DNA of 48,377 nt from positions 1 through 48,377 of the forward strand of contig JAAYCJ010000073.1 in NCBI GenBank assembly GCA_012729815.1. The letters run 5' to 3'. The notes beneath the pieces are model-generated. The model saw only the letters and a list, made by a program, of their open reading frames with translations. It did not search any database and was not told where the DNA came from. How positions within the stretch are numbered: the stretch's first letter is position 1; each line of letters opens with the position of its first letter. This DNA comes from Phycisphaerae bacterium. Lineage in GTDB: Bacteria > Planctomycetota > Phycisphaerae > JAAYCJ01. Position numbers and translations under genes: made by a program. Shown piece after piece: positions 8,275 through 17,735 of this stretch.

Positions 8275-11172
8275 ATGAAACAGGAAGCGGGCTGCGATGG
8301 GCGCAAGTGGGAGGCAAGCTGGATCTGGCATCCAGGACGGTGCTGGTCCGTTAACGATCACATCCTGGCCCGTCGCCGATTCGAAGTCGAGGGGCGGATC
8401 GAGCGGGCCGTCTGCCGGATCTCCGCCCACACCGATTACCTCTTGCTGATCAACGGGCGGTACGTGGGGCGCGGGCCGACGCCGTGCGATCCTTGGTTTC
8501 AGGAATACGACGGATATGACGTCACTTCGTTGCTCGAAACGGGCGGCAACGCAATCGCGGTGATCGGCCACAACTACGGCATCGGCTTTCACGGGCAGCA
8601 CCGCCACCAGGCGGGACTGATCGTCCAGTTGGACGTACAGACCGACGGCGGACCGCAGACGGTGTGCACCGACGGAAGCTGGCGTACCCGCCGCGCGGAC
8701 GCCTACGGCGACCGGTCGCCTCGCATGTTCTGGTCGTGTGGGTTCATGGAGACCTTCGATTTTCGCCAGGTGGAGGACGGCTGGGAAAAAGCGGAGTTCG
8801 ACGATCTGTCCTGGTCGGCTCCGGAGGTCTTCGGCCCCCATCCGACCCGTCCGTGGCAGCGACTGATCCCGCGCGGGATTCCGCTCCTGCGGGAGCGGTT
8901 CGTCGAGGCGCAGGACGCGGTCAAGGGCGGGTTCACGCTGGACGCCGTCCACGCCGTGCGTTTCGATGGCATCCTGCCGCCCAGCCGCGAAGGCATCGTC
9001 TACGCCGAAACCACCATCCGCAGCGAGCGGGAGCGGGAGGTCGTGTTGCACGTCGAGTGCGACGACGCCTACAGGCTGTTCGTCAACGGCCGGCTCCAGG
9101 ACGAGAAGAGCTACAGCATCCACTTTGCCCGCACGCGGGTCTGGCGCGGCAAGGACGAATACGAGCAGGTGCACTACGGGATGGGAACACCCGGGCGGCG
9201 GGTGAAGGTGAAGCTTGCGGCTGGAGAGAATCGCGTTCTGATGGCGGTCGATCACGGCAAGCAGGGATGGGGGGTCGCGATGGTTCCGCTCGATCCAGCC
9301 AGCGGGTTGCCGGCGGAGTTGGAGTGTTCGCCGGACGGCTGGCGCTTGGCGGGACCAACCGAGAGCACGGGCGCCAACGACAGCCTGGCGGCGGTGAGGG
9401 CCGAGCTGTCGGACGTGCGGGAGGGCGTGCGATCCACGTACGATCCTCACGATTACACCGATGTGACCGATTACGCGACGCTGATGCGATACGAACGGCG
9501 CGGTGAGGCCGTCCGCTGCCCAGGTCCGGACGGCGTTCGTTTGGCTCCGGGCGAGTTCTGCGTCATCGACCTTGGAAAGGTCCGGGTTGGCTATCCGCAG
9601 CTCGATCTTTGCAGCAATGGCGAAGGCATTCTGGACGTTGGATACGCCCAACTCGAGCATCGCGATCACGCGATCCGGTTCTCCAACGCCGGCAATCTGA
9701 AATACGTGGACCGGGTCCATACGCGGAAGGCGACGCAGACGTGGCAGCCGCTGCACCGGCGGACCGGACGGTACATTCACCTGTCGAACCGCGGCGGTGC
9801 ACCGATCGAGATCGTCCGCTCCGGCATGGTGACAGTCGGCTATCCGGTCGAGTACATCGCGGCGTTCGAATGCTCCGACCCTCTGTTGAATCGAATCTGG
9901 GAGGTCAGCCGCTACACGACCGAACTGCTCATGCAGTATGGGTATCAGGACTGCCTGAAGCGCGAGCAGGGAACGTTCAACACCAGTTCGTTCAACTACA
10001 TGTCGCGGGCGGCTGGATGCTGTTTCGGCGACTACGCTCTCGCCCGTCAGGCGTTTCGCCTGGCCGCGCGGACGCAGAACGAGAGCGGCTGGTTCGACAG
10101 CCACGGGCTGTCCTCGCCCAACAACGACGAGTACACCGAATGCCTCTGGTGGATCGTGTGGCTGCGCGACCACTACCTGTTTTCCGGCGACCGTCAACTC
10201 GCCGAGGAGATGTTCGAGGTCGTCGAGGACAACCTGCGGTTCTTCGCCAAGGCGACGAACGAGCGAGGGTTGCTGAACCTGGCGAACATGCCCATTCAGC
10301 GGCCCGGCTGCATCACCTATCTGGATGACTCCCTGAGCCGCGACGAAGGATACGTTGGCATCTTCGACGGCGAGCTTTCGGGCCTGAACATTCTCTACGG
10401 CGCCGCCCTGGAGGCCGCCGCCGGTCTGGCGGAGCATCTGGGGCAGACGGATCGCGCCGCGTTCTACACTCGCAAGGCCCAGCGGGTCAAAACCGCCGTG
10501 TGCGAACGGCTGTGGAGCGAACAATTCGGGCGCTTCGCCAACTTCCGGCGAAACGACGAGTTGGCCTCGATCGGTCATCCGATCATTCAGATCGCGGCCC
10601 TGTACTTCGGGTATCACACAGACGGCCAGCGGGACCGGCTGCTGCGGTACCTCTGCGACGAGTTCGGGCTGCCTGACGAGAACGTACCGAATTACCCGCT
10701 GCACACCTTCGGTTTCTACTTCTACTTCGTCGAGAATCTCTTTCGGCACGATCGGGTGTTGCTGGCCTACGAGTTGATCCGCCGGTACTACGGCCGGTGG
10801 CTGGAACTGGGCGCTACGACGTTCGGCGAGTTCTTCCGCCTCTCGGACTGGAAGGGCAAGGACCGGCTTGGCGAGGAATACGAAGTGCATGGATACGGCA
10901 CGAGCGCCCACCTTCACTTCTACACCAACATCCTGGGCGTTCAGCCGGCACGGTCGGGGTTCGCTGAGATCCTGATCCGGCCCTGCCCGGGCGATCTGGC
11001 CTTCGCGCGGGGCAAAGTCCACACGCCGCGGGGGATTGTCGGCGTCGCCTGGGAATCGCGAGACGGAATTCTTGACCTGGAAGTCGAGGTTCCGGAAGGA
11101 TGCGCCTGGCGGGTGGAGAAGCCATACGGTTTCTCGCAGGTCCACGTCTCGGGCCGCGAAACCGCCGAATGA
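8275..11172 (+). CDS. Alpha-L-rhamnosidase-like glycoside hydrolase (GH78 type)
   Basis: A 965-residue protein with the bacterial rhamnosidase layout. N-terminal beta-sandwich domains carry the repeated FVNGR-like motif (LLINGRYVGRGPTPCDPW at about 60; YRLFVNGRLQDEKSY at about 265). An (alpha/alpha)6 barrel covers about 535-880, and a C-terminal beta domain has the family-like tail ARSGFAEILIRPCPGDLAFARG. In the barrel, GYQDCLKREQGTFN (about 556-569) matches the region of the catalytic acid in GH78 enzymes (usually DCPKRDRLGW). Expected activity is release of alpha-L-rhamnose from plant or algal polysaccharides. No signal peptide is seen, so it may act on imported oligosaccharides. The start has a near-perfect AAGGAGGT ribosome site. 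Substrate assignment is tentative because the family is diverse. Confidence 0.82.
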   Translation: MKQEAGCDGRKWEASWIWHPGRCWSVNDHILARRRFEVEGRIERAVCRISAHTDYLLLINGRYVGRGPTPCDPWFQEYDGYDVTSLLETGGNAIAVIGHNYGIGFHGQHRHQAGLIVQLDVQTDGGPQTVCTDGSWRTRRADAYGDRSPRMFWSCGFMETFDFRQVEDGWEKAEFDDLSWSAPEVFGPHPTRPWQRLIPRGIPLLRERFVEAQDAVKGGFTLDAVHAVRFDGILPPSREGIVYAETTIRSEREREVVLHVECDDAYRLFVNGRLQDEKSYSIHFARTRVWRGKDEYEQVHYGMGTPGRRVKVKLAAGENRVLMAVDHGKQGWGVAMVPLDPASGLPAELECSPDGWRLAGPTESTGANDSLAAVRAELSDVREGVRSTYDPHDYTDVTDYATLMRYERRGEAVRCPGPDGVRLAPGEFCVIDLGKVRVGYPQLDLCSNGEGILDVGYAQLEHRDHAIRFSNAGNLKYVDRVHTRKATQTWQPLHRRTGRYIHLSNRGGAPIEIVRSGMVTVGYPVEYIAAFECSDPLLNRIWEVSRYTTELLMQYGYQDCLKREQGTFNTSSFNYMSRAAGCCFGDYALARQAFRLAARTQNESGWFDSHGLSSPNNDEYTECLWWIVWLRDHYLFSGDRQLAEEMFEVVEDNLRFFAKATNERGLLNLANMPIQRPGCITYLDDSLSRDEGYVGIFDGELSGLNILYGAALEAAAGLAEHLGQTDRAAFYTRKAQRVKTAVCERLWSEQFGRFANFRRNDELASIGHPIIQIAALYFGYHTDGQRDRLLRYLCDEFGLPDENVPNYPLHTFGFYFYFVENLFRHDRVLLAYELIRRYYGRWLELGATTFGEFFRLSDWKGKDRLGEEYEVHGYGTSAHLHFYTNILGVQPARSGFAEILIRPCPGDLAFARGKVHTPRGIVGVAWESRDGILDLEVEVPEGCAWRVEKPYGFSQVHVSGRETAE

Positions 11173-11175
11173 TCG

Positions 11176-12837
11176 CTATCGCGTCGCGTCGCTGGGGCCG
11201 GAGGTGCCTTCCGACGCCTGGTGCTCTTCATGCTCCTGCGGCAGGCGGATGGTGAACAGCGCCCCTTCATCCGGATGCGAGGTGACGGCGATCGTGCCGC
11301 CGTGCTCGTCGACGATCTTCTTGGCCACCGCCAGGCCCAGCCCGGTGCCGCCGTGGCCCTTGGTGGAGTGGAACACGTCGAAGATATATTCGAGATGCTC
11401 ATCCTCGATGCCCGGGCCGTTGTCGCCGATGGTCAGCACCGCGGCCTCCGCGTCCTCGTCGTAGCGGGTGCGGATGGTGACCGCCCCGGTGTTCCGCTCG
11501 ACCGCCTCCAAGCCGTTGTTGACGATGTTCAGGATCACCTGGTGGATGCCGTCAGGATCGGCAAAGATCGGCGGCATGTGCTCTTCGAGATCGGTGACCA
11601 GCATCACGCCGCGGTCGTCGGCCAGCTTGCGGGTCAGGTCGAGCACCTCGTCGACGATCACGTTGATCTGAACCGGCTCGAGCCGCGGCTCGCGCTCCTT
11701 GCTGAAGGCCAGCATGTTGAGCATCAGGTTGTGGATCTTGCCGAGGTTGCGGTCGACGATCTTCCAGCCGGTGCCGATGGTCTTGAGGTTCTCGTTGCGG
11801 AAGCCCAACTCGACCGTGTCGGCCCCGCCCTGGAGGCCCTGGAGGATGTTCTTGACGTAGTGCGAGAGGGCGGCGACGGTCTGGCCGGTGGCGGCGAGCC
11901 GCTCGGCTTCGATGCTCTCCTGGTAGAGCTGGATATTCTGGAGGGCCAGACCCGTCTGGTAGCCGATCGCGGACAGCAGGTGCAGATGGTCGTTGTTGTA
12001 GGTGTAGTCCGAAATGGAACAGTCGATGTGGATCACGCCGTAGATCTTGCTGCGGGCGATCACGGGCACGCAGATCACCGACCGCAGGCCGTAGCCCTGG
12101 ATGCTCTGGCCCTTCTTGAACCGCCGGTCGGTCATCGCGTTGGTGCACAGCACGGCTTCGCGCTTGGTCAGCACGTGATCGACGATGGTGTTCGAGGTCA
12201 TGATCTTCTTGGCGCGTTCGGGCCGGCGGTACTTGACCACGATCGGCTCGAAGCGCTTGGTGTCCTCGTTGAGCAGCAGGATGAACCCGCGGTCGACCGT
12301 GATTTCGCGGAAGATGTGGTTCATCACCCCGTGCAGAAGCTGATCGATGTTGTAGACCTGGCCGGTGGCCGAGACCAGTTCATAGAGCACCCGCAGGTGC
12401 TTGTTGGCCTGGCTGGGCTCGGGCGGGGCAAGCAGGATGTCGCGGTCGGACGGGATGGCGGCCACGATCGCCGAGTCGACCAATTCGCCCTGGACGTCGA
12501 AGTCGATCATGTTGCCGACCTCGGTCTCGTCGGGCGGCAGTTCGATCGGCTGATCCTCGCTGAAAACCAGCACCGATTTGCCCACGCGAATGTGGTCGCC
12601 CTGTTTGAGCTGGAACGGCCGGACGATCCGCACGCCGTTGACGTACGTCCCGTTGGCGCTGCCCAGATCGACGATGTAGTACTGGCCCACCTGGTCGAAC
12701 AGCCGGGCGTGCGTCCGCGAGACGGTCGTGTCCTTGAGACGGACCTGGACGTCGCTGCGGCCGACGACGCACTCCGCGTCATTCAGCTCAAACGTCTGCC
12801 CCTTCTCCGGACCCTGGATCACGTAGACACTGGTCAC
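11176..12837 (-). CDS. FHA-GAF sensor histidine kinase
   Basis: A 553-residue soluble kinase. An FHA domain (about 22-97; VGRSDVQVRL, SRTHARLF, LGSANGTYVNG) would read phosphothreonine. A GAF domain (about 155-300; GLRSVICVPV, YGVIHIDC) comes next, then HisKA with His326 in AALSHYVKN and HATPase_c with NIVNNGLEAV, DNGPGI and GTGLGLAVAKKIV. Together these suggest that Ser/Thr kinase signalling feeds a His-Asp relay. No response regulator is adjacent. Translation starts at GTG 12837 with AAGGA 8 bases upstream. Its stop lies 3 bases from the end of the convergent rhamnosidase gene. The combination of FHA, GAF and kinase is typical of planctomycetes and myxobacteria. Confidence 0.9.
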   Translation of the reverse strand: MTSVYVIQGPEKGQTFELNDAECVVGRSDVQVRLKDTTVSRTHARLFDQVGQYYIVDLGSANGTYVNGVRIVRPFQLKQGDHIRVGKSVLVFSEDQPIELPPDETEVGNMIDFDVQGELVDSAIVAAIPSDRDILLAPPEPSQANKHLRVLYELVSATGQVYNIDQLLHGVMNHIFREITVDRGFILLLNEDTKRFEPIVVKYRRPERAKKIMTSNTIVDHVLTKREAVLCTNAMTDRRFKKGQSIQGYGLRSVICVPVIARSKIYGVIHIDCSISDYTYNNDHLHLLSAIGYQTGLALQNIQLYQESIEAERLAATGQTVAALSHYVKNILQGLQGGADTVELGFRNENLKTIGTGWKIVDRNLGKIHNLMLNMLAFSKEREPRLEPVQINVIVDEVLDLTRKLADDRGVMLVTDLEEHMPPIFADPDGIHQVILNIVNNGLEAVERNTGAVTIRTRYDEDAEAAVLTIGDNGPGIEDEHLEYIFDVFHSTKGHGGTGLGLAVAKKIVDEHGGTIAVTSHPDEGALFTIRLPQEHEEHQASEGTSGPSDATR

Positions 12838-12928
12838 GACGCCAATCCTTGTAGATCAGAAACAGGTTATTACACAGAAAACCGACGCGACTCGCAAGGA
12901 TGAGTGTGAGAGTTTCCCTCTCACGTAA

Positions 12929-12955
12929 ATTATAGAAGTTCGCCGGGAAAGTCAA
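12929..12955 (-). promoter_or_regulatory. Candidate sigma-70 promoter of the FHA-GAF kinase
   Basis: On the minus strand TTGACT (12955-12950) and TATAAT (12934-12929) are separated by 15 bases, or CTTGAC and TATAAT by 16. The element lies about 90 bases upstream of the kinase start. The short spacer lowers certainty. Confidence 0.45.
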
Positions 12956-13027
12956 GCCGCCCCCGCCGCGGCCTCCGGAAGCCCGGGAACGCGGGCTGAA
13001 TGGGCGATTTTTTTGTGGGAGACACCC

Positions 13028-13057
13028 TTGAATTCCCGCCCGTCCCTGGTATAGAAT
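13028..13057 (+). promoter_or_regulatory. Promoter of tRNA-Gly
   Basis: TTGAAT at 13028-13033 and TAGAAT at 13052-13057 are 18 bases apart and end 13 bases before the first base of the tRNA, so the transcript would have a very short 5' leader. Confidence 0.55.
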
Positions 13058-13070
13058 AGGCGTGACCCAA

Positions 13071-13142
13071 GCGGGTGTAGCTCAGTGGTAGAGCGTCACG
13101 TTGCCAACGTGAATGTCGTGGGTTCAAGTCCCATCACCCGCT
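13071..13142 (+). tRNA. tRNA-Gly (anticodon GCC)
   Basis: A complete cloverleaf can be drawn. The acceptor is GCGGGTG with CACCCGC, the D-arm is GCTC/GAGC, and the anticodon arm is TCACG-TTGCCAA-CGTGA with anticodon GCC. The variable loop is ATGTC, and the T-arm GTGGG-TTCAAGT-CCCAT has the TTC motif. The discriminator is T. CCA is not encoded. A run of seven T bases starts at the discriminator and may end transcription. Confidence 0.97.
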
Positions 13143-13286
13143 TTTTTTCATGCGCCGGCCTCGTGAGGCCCGAATCCATCCAACGCTAACCCCTTAGAAT
13201 GCCATGCGTTATGCCTCTCGCCCAGCCCGGGCGAGGCCATGGCCGGTTCCGGGGCCGGGACGCGCCGTCGCTGGTCCGGCTGTCGA

Positions 13287-16200
13287 TCAGACCGCCTCAT
13301 TGCTCTCTTTGTCGGCTGAGGCGTGCGTTGAAGTGGAGCGACCCACTCCAAACACCTTTGAGACGAGGACGAAAAAGAGCGGGATGTAGAAGATGGCGAT
13401 GACCGTCGCGGTGAACATGCCGCCGGTGACCGCGGTGCCGATGGCCTTCATCGCGCCGGCGCCGGCGCCGGAGGCGATGGCCAGCGGCATCACGCCGAAG
13501 AACAGGGCCAACGAGGTCATGACGATCGGCCGCAGCCGCACCCGCGCCGCGCCGACGGTGGCCTCGATCAGCCCTTCGCCCTGCGCCATGCGCTCCTTGG
13601 CGAACTGGGCGATGAGGATGGCGTTCTTGGTCGTCAACCCAAGCGTGGTGAGAAACCCGATCTGGAAGTACACATCGTTGTGGAGATCGCGCAGCCAGGT
13701 GGCGGCGGCGGCGCCGAGAATGCCCAGCGGCAATACCAGCATGATCGAGATCGGAACCGACCAGCTCTCATAGAGGGCGGCGAGAAAGAGGAAGATCACG
13801 ACGGCTGAGAAGGCGTACAGCAGGGACGCCTGGGAGCTGGACATCCGCTCCTGATAGGAAAGCCCGGTCCACTCGAAGCCGACCCCTTTGGGCAGTTTGG
13901 CGACGATCTCCTCCATCGCCTGCATGGCGTCGCCCGAGCTTCCGCCCGGCGCCGGCTCGCCCCAGATGTTCATCGACGGAAAACCGTTGAACCGCTCGAG
14001 CCGCTGAGTGCCGGACGCCCAGCGGCCGGTGGCGAAGGCGGAGAAGGGCACCATCTTGCCTTCGCGGTTGCGGACGTAGAGCTTCTCCAGGTCCTGCGGC
14101 AGCATGCGGTACGGCGCGTCCGCCTGAAGAAAGACTCGCTTGACGCGGCCGCCCTGGATGAAGTCGTTGACGTAGGCGCTGCCGAACGCCTGCGAGACGG
14201 TGTGGTGAATGGAGGTGATCGGCACGCCGAGGGCGCCGGCTTTTTCCCAGTCCACGTCGACGCGGTATTCGGGCACGTCCTCCAAGCCGTTGGGCCGGAC
14301 CTTGGCCAGACGCGAGTCCTTGGACGCCATGCCCAGAAGCTGGTTGCGGGCCTGCATCAGCGCGTCGTGGCCGACCCCGCCCCGATCCAGCAACTGGAAG
14401 TCGAAGCCGGTGGCGTTACCAAGTTCGGTCACCGAAGGCGGCGGAAAAACGAACACCATGGCGTTGCGGAGCCGCGAGAAATGCGCCATCGCCCGTCCCG
14501 CAATGGCTTTGACCTTTCGCTCCGGGCTTTCGCGAAGCTCCCAGTCCTTGAGCTTGATGAACACCAAGCCGTTGTTCTGGGCCCGTCCGGAAAAACCGAT
14601 CCCGCAGACGGTCATGCACGACTCGACCGTCTCCGCTTCGTTCTCCTCGAAATACCGCCGCACCTCGTCCACGATCTTCTGGGTCTGTTCCAGGCTCGCG
14701 CCGGTCGGCAGCATGATCTGGGAGAACATGATGCCTTGATCCTCATCGGGCACGTAGGCAGTGGGCATGCGGCGAAAGAGCACCGTCACAACAACCACGA
14801 TCACGACGTAGATGAAGAGGTAGCGGAATTTCCTGCCGAAGGACCGCTCGACCACCCGGACGTAGGCGTCTCGCGTCCGGAAGAAGACGCGGTCGAACCA
14901 GGAAAAGAAGGGGCGAAGGAAGAAGATCGCGTTCTCGGCCGGTTCGTGTCCCGCCCTGACCGGCTTGAGCAGCGAGGCACAGAGAACCGGCGTCAGGATC
15001 AACGCCACCACCACCGACAGGAGCATCGAGGCGATGATGGTCACGGAGAACTGGCGGTAGATGACGCCGGTCGAGCCGCCGAAAAAGGCCATCGGGCCGA
15101 ACACGGCGGAAAGCACCAGGCCGATGCCGATCAGGGCGCTGGTGATCTGCTCCATCGACTTGGCGGTGGCCTGGCGGGGCGAGAGGCCCTCCTCGCTCAT
15201 GATCCGCTCCACGTTCTCCACCACCACGATGGCGTCGTCGACCAGCAGGCCTATCGACAGGACCATGGCGAACATGGTCAGCATGTTGATCGAATAGCCG
15301 AAAAGCCCGAGCACCCCGAACGTGCCCAGCAGCACCACCGGCACCGCGATGGTCGGAATCAGCGTGGCCCGGAAGTTGCCCATGAACAGCCACATGATCA
15401 GGAACACCAGCACGATCGCCTCGAAGAGAGTCTTGACCACCTCGTGGATCGCCACCTTGACGAAGGGCGTGGTGTCGTACGGATAGACGACTTTCATGCC
15501 CGGCGGAAAATAGCGGCCCATCTCCTCCATCTTCGCCTTGACCGCGTCGGCGGTGTCCAGGGCGTTGGCGCCCGCCGCCTGCCGGATGGCCATGCCGGCG
15601 GAGGGCCGGCCGTTGTGAAACGCCTCGATGTCGTACGACTCGGCGCCCAGTTCGGCACGTCCCACGTCGCGGATCCGCACGACCGAGCCGTCGGAGTTGA
15701 TGCGAAGCGGAATCGCCGCGAACTCGTCGGGGGTCTTGAGCATGCTCTGGACGACGATTGAGGCGTTGAGCCGCTGGCCCTCAACCGCCGGCGCGCCGCC
15801 GAACTGGCCGGCGGAGACTTCCACGTTGTACGACCGCAGGGCAAGGATCACGTCCTCAACCGTCAGGTGATAATCGACCAGCTGATCGGGGTTCAGCCAG
15901 ATGCGCATGGCGTACTGAGTCCCGAAGCTCTCCACCTCGCCCACGCCGGGCACCCGCGCCAGCACCTTTTCGAGATTGGACTGGGCGAAGTCCCGCAGGT
16001 CGTTGCCGTCCATGCTGCCGTCTTCCGAAATCAGACCCACGACGATCAGGTAGTTTCGCGTGGCCTTGCCGACGGTGACCCCCTGCCGCTGGACGACCTC
16101 GGGCAGGCTCGCCAGGGCGAGTTGGAGCTTGTTCTGCACCTTGGCCCAGGCCAGGTCCGGATCGGTGCCCGGGGCGAAGGTCAGCTCGACGCGCGACGAG

Positions 16201-16460
16201 CCCGACGAATCGCTGGTGGCGGAAAGGTAGAGCATCTTGTCCAGACCGGTCATCTTCTGCTCGATGATCTGGGTCACGCTGTTCTCGACGGTCTCGGACG
16301 AGGCGCCGGGATAGAAGGCCTGGATGTAGATCGACGGCGGAGCGATCGGCGGATACTGCGAAATGGGCAGGTTGTAGATGGCCAAGCCGCCCGCCAGCAT
16401 GATGATGATGGCGATGACCCAGGCGAACACCGGTCGATCCAGAAAGTACTTCGATAGCAT
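13287..16460 (-). CDS. RND multidrug efflux pump, HAE1 family (AcrB-like)
   Basis: A 1057-residue inner-membrane pump, the usual length for the hydrophobe/amphiphile efflux family. It opens MLSKYFLDRPVFAWVIAI like AcrB and has two sets of membrane helices separated by large periplasmic loops. The proton-relay residues are present: the Asp pair in LLVDDAIVVVENV (transmembrane helix 4), Lys in TTKNAILIAQFAKE (helix 10), and Arg/Thr in VRLRPIVMTSLALFFGVMPL. It exchanges protons for drugs, detergents or similar amphiphiles in a trimer docked to an adaptor and outer-membrane channel. ATG 16460 has GGAG 6 bases upstream and sits 12 bases after the adaptor stop, so translation is probably coupled. 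It is the last gene of the tetR operon. A GC-rich stem-loop at about 13213-13238 downstream has no T-run. Confidence 0.96.
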   Translation of the reverse strand: MLSKYFLDRPVFAWVIAIIIMLAGGLAIYNLPISQYPPIAPPSIYIQAFYPGASSETVENSVTQIIEQKMTGLDKMLYLSATSDSSGSSRVELTFAPGTDPDLAWAKVQNKLQLALASLPEVVQRQGVTVGKATRNYLIVVGLISEDGSMDGNDLRDFAQSNLEKVLARVPGVGEVESFGTQYAMRIWLNPDQLVDYHLTVEDVILALRSYNVEVSAGQFGGAPAVEGQRLNASIVVQSMLKTPDEFAAIPLRINSDGSVVRIRDVGRAELGAESYDIEAFHNGRPSAGMAIRQAAGANALDTADAVKAKMEEMGRYFPPGMKVVYPYDTTPFVKVAIHEVVKTLFEAIVLVFLIMWLFMGNFRATLIPTIAVPVVLLGTFGVLGLFGYSINMLTMFAMVLSIGLLVDDAIVVVENVERIMSEEGLSPRQATAKSMEQITSALIGIGLVLSAVFGPMAFFGGSTGVIYRQFSVTIIASMLLSVVVALILTPVLCASLLKPVRAGHEPAENAIFFLRPFFSWFDRVFFRTRDAYVRVVERSFGRKFRYLFIYVVIVVVVTVLFRRMPTAYVPDEDQGIMFSQIMLPTGASLEQTQKIVDEVRRYFEENEAETVESCMTVCGIGFSGRAQNNGLVFIKLKDWELRESPERKVKAIAGRAMAHFSRLRNAMVFVFPPPSVTELGNATGFDFQLLDRGGVGHDALMQARNQLLGMASKDSRLAKVRPNGLEDVPEYRVDVDWEKAGALGVPITSIHHTVSQAFGSAYVNDFIQGGRVKRVFLQADAPYRMLPQDLEKLYVRNREGKMVPFSAFATGRWASGTQRLERFNGFPSMNIWGEPAPGGSSGDAMQAMEEIVAKLPKGVGFEWTGLSYQERMSSSQASLLYAFSAVVIFLFLAALYESWSVPISIMLVLPLGILGAAAATWLRDLHNDVYFQIGFLTTLGLTTKNAILIAQFAKERMAQGEGLIEATVGAARVRLRPIVMTSLALFFGVMPLAIASGAGAGAMKAIGTAVTGGMFTATVIAIFYIPLFFVLVSKVFGVGRSTSTHASADKESNEAV

Positions 16461-16472
16461 CGGAAACTCCGT

Positions 16473-17678
16473 CTAGCTCTTGGCGGCGGGTTGGCTGGTC
16501 GATTGAGCCTTGGGGCCTTCGCCCCCCTCAGCGGCCAGAGGGACCGCCTTGACGGCGCTTCCGGGCCGCACCTTCTGAAGGCCTTCGACGATCACCCGAT
16601 CGCCCGGCGCCAGACCCGAGGTGACGAGCCACGTATCGCCGATCGCCCGGTCAACCGTGATCATCTGCTGGCGGGCCTTGCCTTCGGCGTCCACGACCAT
16701 CGCCTGCGGATTGCCCTTGTGATCGCGTGAGACGCCCTGCTGAGGGGCCAGGATCGCCTGCTCGACGACCCCTTCCTCGATGACGACCCGCACGTACATG
16801 CCGGGCAGCAAAACGTGGTCCGGGTTCGGAAAGACCATCCGGAGAATGAACGACCCGGTACTCGGATCGACGGTGGCTTCGGAGAATTTCAACGTTCCTT
16901 CCAACGGATACGGCGTGCCGTCCTCCAACCGCAGCCTCACCCGCGCCTGGTCCGCGCCGCCGCTCTTGATCCGGCCGGCCGCCATGTTCTGTTTCAGGCG
17001 CAGCAGATTGGCGCTGGACTGCGAGGCGTCCACGTAGATCGGATCGAGCTGCTGAATGATCGCCAGAGGCACCGGCTGGTGCGCCGAGACCAGGGCGCCG
17101 ACAGTGACGCTGGAGCGGCCGATTCGCCCGCTGATCGGAGCGGTGACGCGCGTGTAGCCCAGGTTGATTTGGGCGGCCTGAACCGCCGCCTGGCCGTACT
17201 CGATGTCGGCCTTGACCTGGTTGAGCGCCGCGACCGCTTCGTCATAGGCCTGCCGGCTGATCGCCTTGGCGGCCACCGCCTCCTCGAAACGGGTCACCTT
17301 CGACTGGATCGGCGGCAGGTTCGCCTCGGACCGGGACAGGGCCGCGACGGCGTTGTCGTACGCCGCCTGGTAGAGCGCCGGATCGATCCGGTAGAGCATG
17401 TCGCCCTCGTTGACGTCGGCCCCTTCGGTGAACAGGCGCTCCTGAATGATGCCGCCGACCTGCGGGCGCACCTCGGCGATCAGGTGGGCCGCCGTTCTCG
17501 CGGGCAGCTCCGCGCTCAGCACCACGCGCTGCGGCTCCACCGTCACCACCGCCACCTCGGGCAAAGCGGCCTGGGCCGGCGGCGCGTCGCCGCTTGTCCT
17601 GTCGCAGCCGGTCAATGCCAATCCGGCGGCGAACACGCCGACGGCGGCAATCCGTCTGATCCTGTTGTCGATCTGCAT
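16473..17678 (-). CDS. RND periplasmic adaptor (membrane fusion) lipoprotein, AcrA-like
   Basis: About 401 residues from ATG 17678, with a lipoprotein signal ending LALTGC (Cys25). The mature protein has the adaptor order: beta-barrel strand, lipoyl half-motif (EVRPQVGGIIQERLFTEGADVNEGDMLYRIDPA), an alpha-hairpin (about 100-165), second lipoyl half (YTRVTAPISGRIGRSSVTVGALV) and beta-barrel/membrane-proximal domains with LLPGMYVRVVI. It links the inner-membrane pump to the outer-membrane channel. An in-frame ATG at 17702 lacks a ribosome site; 17678 has GAGG 5 bases upstream and is preferred. Its position between channel and pump genes fixes its partners. Confidence 0.94.
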   Translation of the reverse strand: MQIDNRIRRIAAVGVFAAGLALTGCDRTSGDAPPAQAALPEVAVVTVEPQRVVLSAELPARTAAHLIAEVRPQVGGIIQERLFTEGADVNEGDMLYRIDPALYQAAYDNAVAALSRSEANLPPIQSKVTRFEEAVAAKAISRQAYDEAVAALNQVKADIEYGQAAVQAAQINLGYTRVTAPISGRIGRSSVTVGALVSAHQPVPLAIIQQLDPIYVDASQSSANLLRLKQNMAAGRIKSGGADQARVRLRLEDGTPYPLEGTLKFSEATVDPSTGSFILRMVFPNPDHVLLPGMYVRVVIEEGVVEQAILAPQQGVSRDHKGNPQAMVVDAEGKARQQMITVDRAIGDTWLVTSGLAPGDRVIVEGLQKVRPGSAVKAVPLAAEGGEGPKAQSTSQPAAKS

Positions 17679-17735
17679 ACCATCCTCTGCTTGAAATGAC
17701 ATTCGTCGTAGTTTCCGGTCAGGTAACGGCCATCG

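Noticed and set aside
7561-11145. 1194-codon open frame on the minus strand
   Set aside because: It lies antisense to fliM and the rhamnosidase gene, both clear families. GC-rich codon use removes stops from the opposite strand; the translation is Arg/Asp/Val-rich without domains.
11221-12903. 560-codon open frame on the plus strand
   Set aside because: Antisense shadow of the FHA-GAF kinase with biased composition.
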